DNA of 64,000 nucleotides from Xanthobacteraceae bacterium. Lineage in GTDB: Bacteria; Pseudomonadota; Alphaproteobacteria; Rhizobiales; Xanthobacteraceae. This document shows, in pieces, positions 35,086 through 43,470 of the stretch; position 1 is the first letter of the stretch, and the number at the start of each line of letters is the position of its first letter. Position numbers and translations under genes: made by a program. The stretch lies in assembly GCA_019635635.1 (NCBI GenBank), contig JAHBZB010000001.1, positions 1,178,001 through 1,242,000 on the forward strand, in the 5' to 3' direction. Under the pieces are notes generated by a model. That model had not been told where the DNA came from, made no database searches, and was given only the letters and a program-made list of their open reading frames with translations.

Positions 35086-35867
35086 CCGCAAAAGCAGCGC
35101 TCGTTGTCGACAACGTCACCAAAGAATATGAGATGGCGCGTTCTGGCACGCGTATTGCAGCACTTGAGGGCCTATCGTTCACCGTTCGCGAAGGAGAGTT
35201 TTTCGTCGTGCTCGGCCCGAGCGGTAGCGGAAAGACTACGCTACTGAATCTTATCGCCGGGTTTGAATTGCCGACCAAGGGTACGTTGACGGTGAACGGC
35301 GCGCCGATCGAACAACCGGGTTGGCAACGCGCGGTTGTCTTCCAGGAGCATGGCTTGTTTCCTTGGCTAACAGCTGCAGAGAATATTGAGTTCGGCCTCC
35401 GTATGAAAAAGCTGCCGAAAGGCGAGCGCAGAGATCTGGTTTCGAAATATATCGAAATTGTCGGTCTGAAGGGTTCGGAAGATAAATATCCGAAAGAACT
35501 TTCTGGAGGCATGAAGCAGCGTATTGGTATCGCGCGAGCACTCGTGGTCGATTCGGATATCGTCATCATGGACGAGCCACTGGGTTCGCTCGACGCGCAG
35601 ACGCGGACTGAAATGCAGGACGAGCTATTGCGCATTCTGCACAAGGAGAAAAAGAAAACCGTGCTTTTCGTTACGCACTCCATCGAGGAGGCACTGAAGC
35701 TTGCGGACTCGATTGTCGTAATGTCTGAGCGCCCGGGAAGGGTGAAAGAGTTGTTTCGTGTCGATAGCCCAAGACCGCGTGATGTGTTGACCGATCCAAG
35801 GATGATCGATCTGAACGTTAAGCTCCATGCGCTGCTCTACCGCTCGCAAACGCCGAAGGCCTCGTGA
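35076..35867 (+). CDS. ABC importer ATP-binding protein
   Basis: A 263-residue ATPase of the SsuB/TauB type: Walker A LGPSGSGKTTLLN (about 45), Q-loop AVVFQEHGLFPWLTAAENIE, signature KELSGGMKQRIGIARAL, Walker B IVIMDEPLGSLDAQTR and H-loop VLFVTHSIEEA. The start ATG 35076, or ATG 35082 in an ATGA overlap with permease 2, is tightly coupled. It energises the importer of the C1 locus. Confidence 0.95.
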   Translation: MEMTAKAALVVDNVTKEYEMARSGTRIAALEGLSFTVREGEFFVVLGPSGSGKTTLLNLIAGFELPTKGTLTVNGAPIEQPGWQRAVVFQEHGLFPWLTAAENIEFGLRMKKLPKGERRDLVSKYIEIVGLKGSEDKYPKELSGGMKQRIGIARALVVDSDIVIMDEPLGSLDAQTRTEMQDELLRILHKEKKKTVLFVTHSIEEALKLADSIVVMSERPGRVKELFRVDSPRPRDVLTDPRMIDLNVKLHALLYRSQTPKAS

Positions 35868-36721
35868 TGACCGAACGCAAGAAAGTTACGATCCAGCAGC
35901 TTCAGAAGATGAAGGCAGAAGGAACGCGCATCTGTGCGCTCGGAGTTTACGATACGCCGATGGCGGTTGCCGCCGACCGGATTGGGTTCGAGCTGTTCGT
36001 GATCGGAAATTCGGGGCCGATGTCGTTGCTAGGCTATACCGAGTCAACCGCAGTCCGGTCGGAAGACCTCTTGTTCATGTGCAAAGCGGTTAAGCGCGCT
36101 CAACCGAAAGCAATGATTGTCGCGACCCTGCCTTACATGAGTTACTTTGGCTCGAAGGATCGCGCGATCGATACTGCTGCGCAATTCGTTCGCGAAGGCG
36201 CTGATGCCGTGCAATGCCACGCCGACCGGAACACCAGCGAGAATATTGAAGTAATGACGCGTGCTGGCGTGCCGGTGCTCGCCCATATCGGACTACGCTC
36301 AGTCCGAAAGACGGAACAAAGCGGATTTCGTGTGCAGGGTCGGTCGGCAACGGCTGCAGACGAAATCTTCGAGGACGCGCTTGCGATGGAAAAAGCAGGC
36401 GCTTTCGCTGTGGTTGCCGAGCTCGTTCCGACACAGCTAATGGGCTTTCTTCGAAAGAGGCTAAGCCTTCCGGTGCTTAGCTTAGGCTCCGGTCCGGATG
36501 CTGACGGCATCTATCAAGTGAGCGCCGACGTCGTGGGCTTCAGCGTTTTTCCGCGCCCGAAAACGGCAGCGCAATTCGGTAATGTACGGCCTCTTATCGG
36601 AACTGCGATCGAAAAGTTCTGCAGCGCTGTTCAGGCACGGGAATTTCCTGCGAAAGCAGATGAGCGCTGCATGCCGGTTGCTGAGAAAGAAGCGCTCTTC
36701 CAAGAGCTGAAGCGAGCCTAG
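35867..36721 (+). CDS. PanB-like protein B (divergent hydroxymethyltransferase)
   Basis: ATG 35867 shares a TGATG junction with the ATPase stop. The 285-residue protein keeps the PanB fold pattern: FVIGNSGPMSLLGYTESTAV, VATLPYMSYFGSK, GADAVQCHAD, VPVLAHIGLRSVRKTEQSGF, FAVVAELVPTQ and LPVLSLGSG. By comparison with E. coli PanB the metal ligands read Asp45 to Asn, Asp84 to Thr, Glu114 to His, and Lys112 to Gln; Glu181 is kept. It differs from protein A at these positions, so A and B might combine in one complex or have distinct substrates. Confidence 0.8.
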   Translation: MTERKKVTIQQLQKMKAEGTRICALGVYDTPMAVAADRIGFELFVIGNSGPMSLLGYTESTAVRSEDLLFMCKAVKRAQPKAMIVATLPYMSYFGSKDRAIDTAAQFVREGADAVQCHADRNTSENIEVMTRAGVPVLAHIGLRSVRKTEQSGFRVQGRSATAADEIFEDALAMEKAGAFAVVAELVPTQLMGFLRKRLSLPVLSLGSGPDADGIYQVSADVVGFSVFPRPKTAAQFGNVRPLIGTAIEKFCSAVQAREFPAKADERCMPVAEKEALFQELKRA

Positions 36722-36756
36722 CGCGCACTTTTCTCCGGGTCGGAAGGTCACAGTAA

Positions 36757-37479
36757 ATGGAGCTCATTGCACTTGCGGCACTGGCAACGATGGCTGCTGG
36801 TGCGATCCGTACATCCGTCGGCGTTGGCGCAGGAATCGCGCTGACGGCAAGCCTTCTTCAAATTTTCGATTTGCAGACGACGCTGGCGGTCATGGCGCTT
36901 TTGCAGATCGCGTTCGGCATATCGGCAATCTCACACTATTGGCGAAAGTGGGACAGCACGTTGACCGCGCGTTTGCTTATTGCTGCGATTGCCGGAGTTG
37001 CAGTCGGAACGATGCTGATCTGGGTCTTGCCGGTTGGCTATGTGAAAAAAATTCTCGGCACGCTAATTGTTGCCTGCGGACTGATCGAGCTTCTGAAGTT
37101 GTGGCGTGGCTCAACCGAGGTTTCAGTCTGGGCGCGCAACGTCTGGTTTATTGGCTTTGGAAGCGGAGTTTCGGGAGGTCTTGTCAATGCGAGTGGGGCG
37201 GTGCTCGCGCTTTACTTAAAAGGCCTCCGCCTAACTCACGGCGTGTACCTCGGCACCTTATCTGCGGTCGTTCTGGGGCACGATCTCTTCCGATTGGTGC
37301 TCTATGCGGCACTCGATCTACTGCCACCCGCGGCTTTTAAGACCGCCGCAATCCTCACTCCATTTGCGATTGTAGGCGGTTGGCTCGGCACGTGGCTACA
37401 ATCCAGGATTTCCGAACGATACTTGAGTTTCATCGTGTTGAGTTTGGTAATTCTATTGGGCATTATTCTATTCCTGTAG
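36757..37479 (+). CDS. TauE/SafE family permease
   Basis: A 240-residue, very hydrophobic protein with about eight membrane segments and the duplicated TauE/SafE pattern: GAIRTSVGVGAGIALTASLL near the N-terminus and FGSGVSGGLVNASGAVLALY near the middle. Family members move sulfite, sulfoacetate or related organic anions, mostly outwards. In this operon it may export a pathway by-product. A 35-base gap separates it from PanB-like B, and the regulator gene follows by 22 bases. Confidence 0.85.
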   Translation: MELIALAALATMAAGAIRTSVGVGAGIALTASLLQIFDLQTTLAVMALLQIAFGISAISHYWRKWDSTLTARLLIAAIAGVAVGTMLIWVLPVGYVKKILGTLIVACGLIELLKLWRGSTEVSVWARNVWFIGFGSGVSGGLVNASGAVLALYLKGLRLTHGVYLGTLSAVVLGHDLFRLVLYAALDLLPPAAFKTAAILTPFAIVGGWLGTWLQSRISERYLSFIVLSLVILLGIILFL

Positions 37480-37501
37480 AGTTTCTCACCGGAGTGTAGC
37501 T

Positions 37502-39436
37502 ATGAGCCGGTATCGCTTCGCGTTTGTTTCCAATTCGCGAGAAGTGAGTGAAGCCATTTTGGCGCACTCCGATCCCGCTAGTGAATCCATTACAGTCCGG
37601 CTCGCGTCGATGGAACGCGCCGTCCCGGTAGCGCGGCAGCTCCTCGACGAAGGCATCGAAGTCATTATTGGCGGCGGTGGCACTGGAAACGTGCTGGCCG
37701 AAAGTATCGGCCAGGCGGTCGTGAAGATTGATCGTAGCCCGGCCTATTTGATGCCGGCGCTCATGGAAGCGAGGGCGCACACCAAGAAGATCGCAGTTAC
37801 CGTTTTCTCTCAGCCGATCGAAGGTTTGGCAACCCTTGCGAAGTATCTGGATATCGAATTGCACCAGGTCGTGTTTTCTTCCACCGACGAACTGGAGACC
37901 GGCATTCGCAAGAGCATTGCTGAAGGTGCCGAGATCGTCGTTGGAGGCGGCATCTGCAAACAGATCGCCGATCGGTACGGCGCGCCGACTGTCGTAGTCA
38001 TCCCGGAACGAGAAAATGTCCTTCAGACGCTCTACGAGGCGCGCGCAGTTGCTGGGTCGCGCCGGGCAGAAAAACGCAAGCTCGAAGAGCTGAATACGAT
38101 TCTGCAAACGATCCGCGAAGGGATCATTGTAGTCGACAGCCTGCGACGCGTTACGGTGTTTAATCCAGCGGCAGCCGATATTTTAAGGTCCGTACTTTCA
38201 CGCAAGCAAGCCGAAGCTGCGGTCGGAAAAAAACTACCGGCGCCGCTTGATGTATTCGGTCTGTCGCGCGTGATCGAAACCGGGCTCGGTGAAAGCGACC
38301 GGATACACCGCCTCGGTGATCTCAATCTCGTCGTTACCAGCCAGCCAATCATGGTCGAGGACAGGCTCGTCGGTGTAATTTGCAGTATTCGCGAGGCATC
38401 CAGGATTCAGGATCTGGAACGCAAGGTCCGCGAAGACATGTATCGCCGCGGCTTCGTGGCAAAGCATACGTTCGAAGAGATGGTGGCGGCCAGCCCTTCA
38501 CTTGGCGCACTTGCCCGGGAAGGAGCGCGCTACGCTAAATCCGATGCCGCCGTTCTAATCCAAGGTGAGACCGGAACCGGCAAAGAATTGCTCGCGCAGT
38601 CGATTCATAATGCGAGCAAGCGTTCCAGCCAGCCGTTTCTCGCTATCAACTGCTCGGCGTTGCCCGAAACACTCCTTGAAAGCGAACTGTTCGGTTACGA
38701 AGAAGGCTCATTCACTGGTGCGCGCCGCGGCGGAAAAGTCGGACTGTTCGAAATGGCGCACAAGGGCACGCTGTTTCTGGACGAGATCGCCGATATCTCT
38801 CCGAGCTTACAGGTCCGGCTCCTTCGTGCGATCGAGCGAAATGAAGTCATGCGCGTGGGCGGCGACCGGATTGTTTCAGTTGACGTCCGCATTATCAGCT
38901 CGTCTCAGGTCGATTTGTACCGGGCAGGGCTCGCCGGAGAGTTCCGGCCGGACCTGTACTTTCGTTTGTCTACCTTGATGCTCAATTTGCCGGCATTGCG
39001 CGAACGCGTAAGCGATATCCCGGTTCTGCTGGAGAAATTATTCGCGAAAGCTGGAAGGTCAGATTTCGAGGAAAGCGCTGATCTGCAGACGGCCTTGAGC
39101 CAATACGACTGGCCCGGCAATGTCCGAGAACTCGAAGCAATTGTGCAGACTTATGCGGCACTTCACACCGACGAACCCTTTGATGCTTCCACCTTTAATG
39201 CTGTTTTCCAATCCCGAAGCCGACGTCAGTCGTCCGGCATTGAGGCGGGTAACCCTAGCGTGCCATCAATCGGTCTTGACGGATCACTCAAGAAACAGAT
39301 TTCCTTGCTCGAACAGGAAATAATCAGCCGCACGCTAAGCGAGTGCGCCAACAACCGTTCTGAAGCGGCGCGGCGTCTGGGAATCAGCATTAATTCGTTA
39401 TGGCGAAAATCTCGTCAGCAACATCTTGACTCTTAA
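37502..39436 (+). CDS. PrpR-type sigma-54-dependent activator
   Basis: A 644-residue enhancer-binding protein. Residues 1-180 are a PrpR_N-like sensor (EVIIGGGGTGNVLAE, AEIVVGGGICKQIAD). A PAS-like segment follows (about 200-300, EGIIVVDSLRRVTVFNPAA), then the AAA+ domain: Walker A QGETGTGKELLAQ (about 353), FGYEEGSFTGARRGGK (GAFTGA loop with Ser in place of Ala), LFLDEIADISPSLQ (about 424) and an arginine-finger region. A Fis-type HTH (SEAARRLGISINSLWRK) ends it. It should sense a pathway metabolite and fire the two sigma-54 promoters upstream. It is co-directional with the operon it probably controls. Confidence 0.92.
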   Translation: MSRYRFAFVSNSREVSEAILAHSDPASESITVRLASMERAVPVARQLLDEGIEVIIGGGGTGNVLAESIGQAVVKIDRSPAYLMPALMEARAHTKKIAVTVFSQPIEGLATLAKYLDIELHQVVFSSTDELETGIRKSIAEGAEIVVGGGICKQIADRYGAPTVVVIPERENVLQTLYEARAVAGSRRAEKRKLEELNTILQTIREGIIVVDSLRRVTVFNPAAADILRSVLSRKQAEAAVGKKLPAPLDVFGLSRVIETGLGESDRIHRLGDLNLVVTSQPIMVEDRLVGVICSIREASRIQDLERKVREDMYRRGFVAKHTFEEMVAASPSLGALAREGARYAKSDAAVLIQGETGTGKELLAQSIHNASKRSSQPFLAINCSALPETLLESELFGYEEGSFTGARRGGKVGLFEMAHKGTLFLDEIADISPSLQVRLLRAIERNEVMRVGGDRIVSVDVRIISSSQVDLYRAGLAGEFRPDLYFRLSTLMLNLPALRERVSDIPVLLEKLFAKAGRSDFEESADLQTALSQYDWPGNVRELEAIVQTYAALHTDEPFDASTFNAVFQSRSRRQSSGIEAGNPSVPSIGLDGSLKKQISLLEQEIISRTLSECANNRSEAARRLGISINSLWRKSRQQHLDS

Positions 39437-39566
39437 GTCGTCATTCTAGTTGCTCGGTCCACACTTAGATCAAGCCGAACAACATAGGCTGCTGAACCGT
39501 TCGCCTTTAAGCAAAATTTCTCCGGTTCGAACTAATTCGCTTTTTCGCAAACATCCTCAATTCGCA

Positions 39567-39580
39567 ACTCGTTAGCTTTT
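39567..39580. repeat. Palindrome half-site, copy 13
   Basis: ACTCGTTAGCTTTT matches one arm; the partner is not evident within 40 bases. It is the only trace of this repeat family between 29.4 and 51.2 kb. Confidence 0.45.
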
Positions 39581-39626
39581 ACGTCTTATAACATGTGCAT
39601 GCTGAGTGCTGATCCGTTGGCGTCTA

Positions 39627-39890
39627 TCATCTCACCGGAGTATTTAACGAAACTGGGCCTTGGCGCACTTTATGCTGGCTCGCGATCGTTATGATCTTGC
39701 CAGCCTCCTCGCAAATCGGCCCAATTCTTCCGTCTTCCGGACTCGAATTCCGCCGTGGCCCATGTCCAGCATTCCGAAGATCATCCAGAACTTTCAGTGA
39801 AGTGTTCACGGCTTGACGCGACACGCCCGCCAAATTTCCAGGCTCGCCATTCCGAAATGAAGCTACTTTGTCGGCAGCAATCTGATTGCC
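39627..39890 (-). pseudogene. Decayed Crp/Fnr-type HTH fragment
   Basis: The minus strand reads VASFRNGEPGNLAGVSRQAV, then NTSLKVLDDLRNAG and DGRIGPICEEAGKIIT. The 'LAGVSRQAVNTSLKVLDDL' stretch is the recognition-helix pattern of Crp/Fnr regulators ('LA..AGVSRQTVNR.L..L'). No sensory domain is present, and the surroundings are not open. Likely a remnant; the identification rests on a short motif. Confidence 0.35.
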
Positions 39891-40038
39891 AATTTTTGCA
39901 AAGGAAAGCGGGCGAGTTTAGGCCGAATCTCAACGACTTGTTCGTGTAGTGCAGCTTAAGCTCGGGATGTCAGTTCGATACCTAGCTCCCGTCGCGTGAT
40001 TGAAATATGGTTTGGTCTCTTTAATATTGGTTAGAAAA

Positions 40039-40545
40039 ATGGCCGAAGAAGGTGCGATCGATAAGAAGAATGCGCTGTGGCGCTTTTCCTTGAACTATTA
40101 TTCTACGCCCGATGTCCCCGACATATGCCTCTTTCTGCAAGACAATTACAATGTTGATGTGAATATTCTGCTTTTAATTTTGTGGCTTGCCGCGTCGGGT
40201 AAGTCTTTATCCGTTGATGAGATAGCCGAGATCGATCGGCATGTAAAACACTGGCGCGATACCGTTATCGTGCCACTTCGAATGATACGGCGAAGTATCC
40301 TCAAGCCGGAAGAAGCATCTTCTCGATTGGCGTTCCGTGCAAGTTTAAAGAAGCTAGAACTCGAGTCCGAACGCATTGAGCAAGATGATCTGTTCTCACA
40401 GTTCAGAACCCATACAGGAGTTGCCCCTGATCCGGTCGCAGCGAGGAAAGGCCTTGACGCCTATGCCAGTTATCTTGGCTCTTCGTTCCAGCACGATGCG
40501 GTTGCACGGCTGCTGTCCATCTATGAAGCGTTTCGTACGATCTGA
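40039..40545 (+). CDS. TIGR02444 family protein
   Basis: ATG 40039 opens a 168-residue protein matching the TIGR02444/DUF2390 pattern: ALWRFSLNYYSTPDVPDICL, LQDNYNVDVNILLLILWLAA and HWRDTVIVPLRMIRR. The family is common in alpha- and gammaproteobacteria; its function is unknown. The last 25 bases overlap the convergent UbiX gene. It is a typical chromosomal gene and suggests that core DNA begins here. Confidence 0.75.
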   Translation: MAEEGAIDKKNALWRFSLNYYSTPDVPDICLFLQDNYNVDVNILLLILWLAASGKSLSVDEIAEIDRHVKHWRDTVIVPLRMIRRSILKPEEASSRLAFRASLKKLELESERIEQDDLFSQFRTHTGVAPDPVAARKGLDAYASYLGSSFQHDAVARLLSIYEAFRTI

Positions 40546-41123
40546 ATACGCTGCGCTTCCTGTTCTTTCCAACGCTTAACAATACCCAGGTCGATGTCGA
40601 AATTGTCAAGCAGCCGGCCAACGGTGTGATTTATGATATCGTCCAACGTAGCCGGACGCGAATAGAATGCCGGAACGATCGGCGAAATGACGGCTCCAAG
40701 ATCCGAAAGCGTTGCCATCGTGCGTAGATGGCCTGAATGCAGGGGGGTTTCACGTACGGCGAGTACGAGCTTCCGCCGTTCCTTAAGAACAACGTCGGCC
40801 GCACGACTTACAAGCGAACTGGTAACGCCGGTCGCGATCTCGCTCATGGTTCGCATGGAGCAGGGGCAGATAAGCATGCCCATGGTTCGAAACGATCCGG
40901 AAGATATGGAAGCGCCGATGTCGCCAACCGCGTGATATTCGGTTGCCAGTTCGCGCAGCCTTTTAGGGTGCAGATCGGTTTCATAGGCGATAGTTAGCTC
41001 TCCGGCCTTGCTGACGACCAGATGAGTTTCGATGTCGGTTTCGCGCAGCATTTCCAATGCGCGAATTCCGTAAATTACGCCGGACGCACCGGTGACGGCG
41101 ATAACAAGACGTTTCGAAATCAT
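40521..41123 (-). CDS. ubiX: Flavin prenyltransferase (UbiX/Pad1 type)
   Basis: A 200-residue UbiX-type enzyme that makes prenylated FMN, the cofactor of UbiD decarboxylases. Visible: RLVIAVTGASGVIYGIRALE (FMN loop), THLVVSKAGELTIAYE, ISSGSFRTMGMLICPCSMRT and KLVLAVRETPLHSGHLRTMA. Length and motifs are normal. It is second in an operon with the MarR regulator (25 bases apart) and lies opposite the UbiD operon, so it probably serves that pathway rather than ubiquinone synthesis. Confidence 0.9.
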   Translation of the reverse strand: MISKRLVIAVTGASGVIYGIRALEMLRETDIETHLVVSKAGELTIAYETDLHPKRLRELATEYHAVGDIGASISSGSFRTMGMLICPCSMRTMSEIATGVTSSLVSRAADVVLKERRKLVLAVRETPLHSGHLRTMATLSDLGAVISPIVPAFYSRPATLDDIINHTVGRLLDNFDIDLGIVKRWKEQEAQRIQIVRNAS

Positions 41124-41148
41124 TGCGCTGTCTCCTGGAAAAGCTCCC

Positions 41149-41652
41149 CTATCTGCTGGGCTGCCATTTGTTCACTTTATCCACGGCGGTGCGAAGTTTT
41201 TTCATCATGTGCACAAGGGCGATTTTTTCTTCGGCAGTCAGCACAGATAATAGAAGCTGTTCGCGTTCCAGCGCGATCTCGATCATCTTGCCATGCCGGG
41301 ACATGCCCAGTCTGGAAAGGGCAAGCGGCCTGACCTTGCCGTTCGGCTTCGTATGCGTGAACTTCACGAGCTTCAGTTCTTCGAGGCGGCGAAGGCTCCG
41401 GCTTACCACCGCCTTGTCTATCCCGAGCAGCGCGCAAATCTGATGCGCGCCAACATTTGGTTGCGCTGCAAGAACGCTCATCACGCGCCACTCTGTGATT
41501 CCGATGCCGAACAGTTCGCGATAGATTTTCCCCGCGCCATAAGAAAGCTTGTTGGAAATATACGTAAAGAAATACGGAATATGCCGCTCTGAATCGAGCA
41601 CGATAGTGCCCGATACTTGCTTCGCGCCCGGCAATTCATCTGCTTGCGCCAT
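41149..41652 (-). CDS. MarR-family regulator
   Basis: A 167-residue winged-helix regulator. The HTH is GAHQICALLGIDKAVVSRSL (about residues 80-99), with wing LVKFTHTKPNGKVRPLALS and dimer helices at both ends. It heads the UbiX operon and is divergent from the importer-UbiD operon, with two matched TAGTTG/CAACTA palindromes in the 209-base gap. It most likely represses both directions until an aromatic or other pathway acid binds. Confidence 0.9.
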   Translation of the reverse strand: MAQADELPGAKQVSGTIVLDSERHIPYFFTYISNKLSYGAGKIYRELFGIGITEWRVMSVLAAQPNVGAHQICALLGIDKAVVSRSLRRLEELKLVKFTHTKPNGKVRPLALSRLGMSRHGKMIEIALEREQLLLSVLTAEEKIALVHMMKKLRTAVDKVNKWQPSR

Positions 41653-41716
41653 AAAGGCGAACTCCCAAAGTTTCTTTGTTACCGCGCATCATAATGCAAA
41701 AGATTCAGCCCGGCCA

Positions 41717-41766
41717 TAGTTGACAAAGCAACTAAGACCGGAAGATTATAGTTGCGAAGGCAACTA
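41717..41766. promoter_or_regulatory. Two MarR-type operators over the importer promoter
   Basis: Site 1 is TAGTTGACAAAGCAACTA (41717-41734) and site 2 TAGTTGCGAAGGCAACTA (41749-41766). Both are TAGTTG-N6-CAACTA, with centres 32 bases apart, about three helix turns. A TTGACA (41720-41725) and a GATTAT (41744-41749) spaced by 18 bases form a plausible promoter for the + strand operon, so site 1 covers the -35 and site 2 the start point. Binding by the adjacent MarR protein is inferred. Confidence 0.75.
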
Positions 41767-41805
41767 AAGCGGCCATGAAGAGCCGTGGTTGATGGAGGAG
41801 AGAAA

Positions 41806-41865
41806 ATGGGCACTGTAAGTGCCTCGAGCCGCAATTTTGCGGCAACCGAGGAAGTGCGGTCGTGA
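41806..41865 (+). CDS. Possible 19-codon leader peptide
   Basis: ATG 41806 follows the strong site GGAGGAGAGAAA and reads MGTVSASSRNFAATEEVRS before TGA 41863-41865. The stop overlaps the GTG start of the ATPase (GTGA). It may be a coupling leader. A one-base error could instead make it the true N-terminus of the ATPase, since the ATPase has only a modest ribosome site (GAGGAAG). Confidence 0.4.
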   Translation: MGTVSASSRNFAATEEVRS

Positions 41866-42653
41866 GGATCTCGGTCTCTAATGTAGACAAGAGATTCAGT
41901 GTTCGCGGTCGTGAAGTGAACGCCCTCAACAAGGCGAGTCTTGAGGTCCGGGACGCCGAGTTCCTGACGCTGCTTGGGCCGTCGGGCTGCGGGAAATCGA
42001 CCTTGCTGCAGATTATTGCAGGGCTTGAGCCGGCGACGGGCGGCAAGGTGAGCTTTGAAGGAAGACGTACTGCATCCGGGCCGGTGACCACAATGGTGTG
42101 GCAGCGCTATGCTTTGTTTCCGTGGCGGACGATCAAGCATAACGTCGCCTTCGGTTGCGAAATGCGTGGCATGCCTCGCGGCGAGCGGATGGCGCGCGCG
42201 CAGCACTTCATCGAAAATGTAGGACTGATCGGCTTCGAGGAAGCCTTTCCCCATGAACTGTCGGGCGGCATGCAGCAGCGCGTTGCGCTTGCGCGCGCGC
42301 TCTGCAACGACCCCGAAATTCTTCTGATGGACGAGCCGCTCGCCGCGCTAGATGCCCAAACGCGCACGGTGATGCAGGTTGAACTCCTGCGCATCTGGGA
42401 TCAGTACAAGAAGACAGTCGTTTATGTGACGCATTCGATCGACGAGGCGGTTCTGCTCGGCGATCGCATCGCCATCATGAGCGCGCGGCCCGGGCGTATC
42501 AAGGAAGTCATTCCGGTCACGCTACCCCGGCCACGCACGCTCGATATGCTTACCACCCCGGAGTTTCACAAACTCGCAGATCACGCCTGGAATTCGATCA
42601 AGGAAGAATTCGACGTCGCGTACGGCGCCTCTAAGGAGGGGCAATCGCAATGA
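41862..42653 (+). CDS. ABC importer ATP-binding protein (UbiD locus)
   Basis: A 263-residue SsuB/TauB-type ATPase from GTG 41862: Walker A LGPSGCGKSTLLQ (about 38), Q-loop MVWQRYALFPWRTI, signature HELSGGMQQRVALARAL, Walker B ILLMDEPLAALDAQTR, H-loop VVYVTHSIDEAV. First full gene of a six-gene operon. The stop overlaps the permease start (ATGA). Confidence 0.95.
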   Translation: MRISVSNVDKRFSVRGREVNALNKASLEVRDAEFLTLLGPSGCGKSTLLQIIAGLEPATGGKVSFEGRRTASGPVTTMVWQRYALFPWRTIKHNVAFGCEMRGMPRGERMARAQHFIENVGLIGFEEAFPHELSGGMQQRVALARALCNDPEILLMDEPLAALDAQTRTVMQVELLRIWDQYKKTVVYVTHSIDEAVLLGDRIAIMSARPGRIKEVIPVTLPRPRTLDMLTTPEFHKLADHAWNSIKEEFDVAYGASKEGQSQ

Positions 42654-43432
42654 CGATCTCCTCCGGTAAACTCAGGGCGTTCGCGTCGTCAGTACTCTAC
42701 AATGTCGGCCCCATCGTTGCGGTTCTGCTACTTTGGGAGCTATCGGTGCGAAGCGGGCTTATCCGGGCTTTCTTTCTGCCGCCTGTGTCCGACGTTCTTG
42801 TCCAGCTTTGGGAAAGCATCACCAGCGGTCAGTTGCCAGCTGCATTCCTCGTTACGACGAAGCGAATGCTGATCGGCTACATCATCGGAGCTGGAAGCGC
42901 CATTGTGTTCGGACTTTTGATCGGCATATTCCGTCCGCTGAGAAACTTTTTCTATCCGATCGTCGCGGCAGTCTATCCGTTGCCAAAGATCGCAATGTTG
43001 TCGATCTTCATTGTTGTCTTTGGGGTTGGCGATCCGCCGATCATTGCCAGCGTCGCAATCAGCTCTTTCTTTCCGGTGCTGCTGAATACGCTGACCGGCC
43101 TGCGCTCGATCGATCCGATATTGATCAAGGCGGCCGAGGATTTGGGCGCGAATCGTTTCCAAGTAACGACGAAGGTCGTGCTGCCGGGGTCCTTGCCGAT
43201 GATCTTTACGGGCTTGCGTCAGAGCTCCGCGGTCGCGCTCATCGTCGTCGTCGCCGTCGAAATGTATATCGGCCAGAGCGGCGTCGGCTATCTGCTCTCT
43301 TGGGCAACCGAATTTTTCAAGATCAATCTGCTTTACGCCAATCTCTTTGCGATCGGCATTTTCGGAATTCTCGTATTCCGGCTCGTCGATTTCATCGAGT
43401 ACATCGCTCTGCCCTGGGCGCGCGAGCGATGA
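42650..43432 (+). CDS. ABC importer permease (UbiD locus)
   Basis: A 260-residue membrane protein of the SsuC/TauC type with six segments: AVYPLPKIAMLSIFIVVFGV is the family loop, and AAEDLGANRFQVTTKVVLPG the coupling helix. It starts in an ATGA overlap with the ATPase. As the only permease here, it should act as a homodimer. Confidence 0.92.
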   Translation: MTISSGKLRAFASSVLYNVGPIVAVLLLWELSVRSGLIRAFFLPPVSDVLVQLWESITSGQLPAAFLVTTKRMLIGYIIGAGSAIVFGLLIGIFRPLRNFFYPIVAAVYPLPKIAMLSIFIVVFGVGDPPIIASVAISSFFPVLLNTLTGLRSIDPILIKAAEDLGANRFQVTTKVVLPGSLPMIFTGLRQSSAVALIVVVAVEMYIGQSGVGYLLSWATEFFKINLLYANLFAIGIFGILVFRLVDFIEYIALPWARER

Positions 43433-43470
43433 ATAATAAGCCAAAACGTTTCTAAAGGGAGGAAGTGACG

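Larger units (their letters stand above)
39437..40038. other. Intergenic region with half-repeat and HTH remnant
   Basis: About 600 bases after the sigma-54 activator. It contains one palindrome half-site (ACTCGTTAGCTTTT, 39567-39580) and a decayed HTH coding stretch on the minus strand (about 39627-39890). No terminator hairpin with a T-run stands out. Confidence 0.55.
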
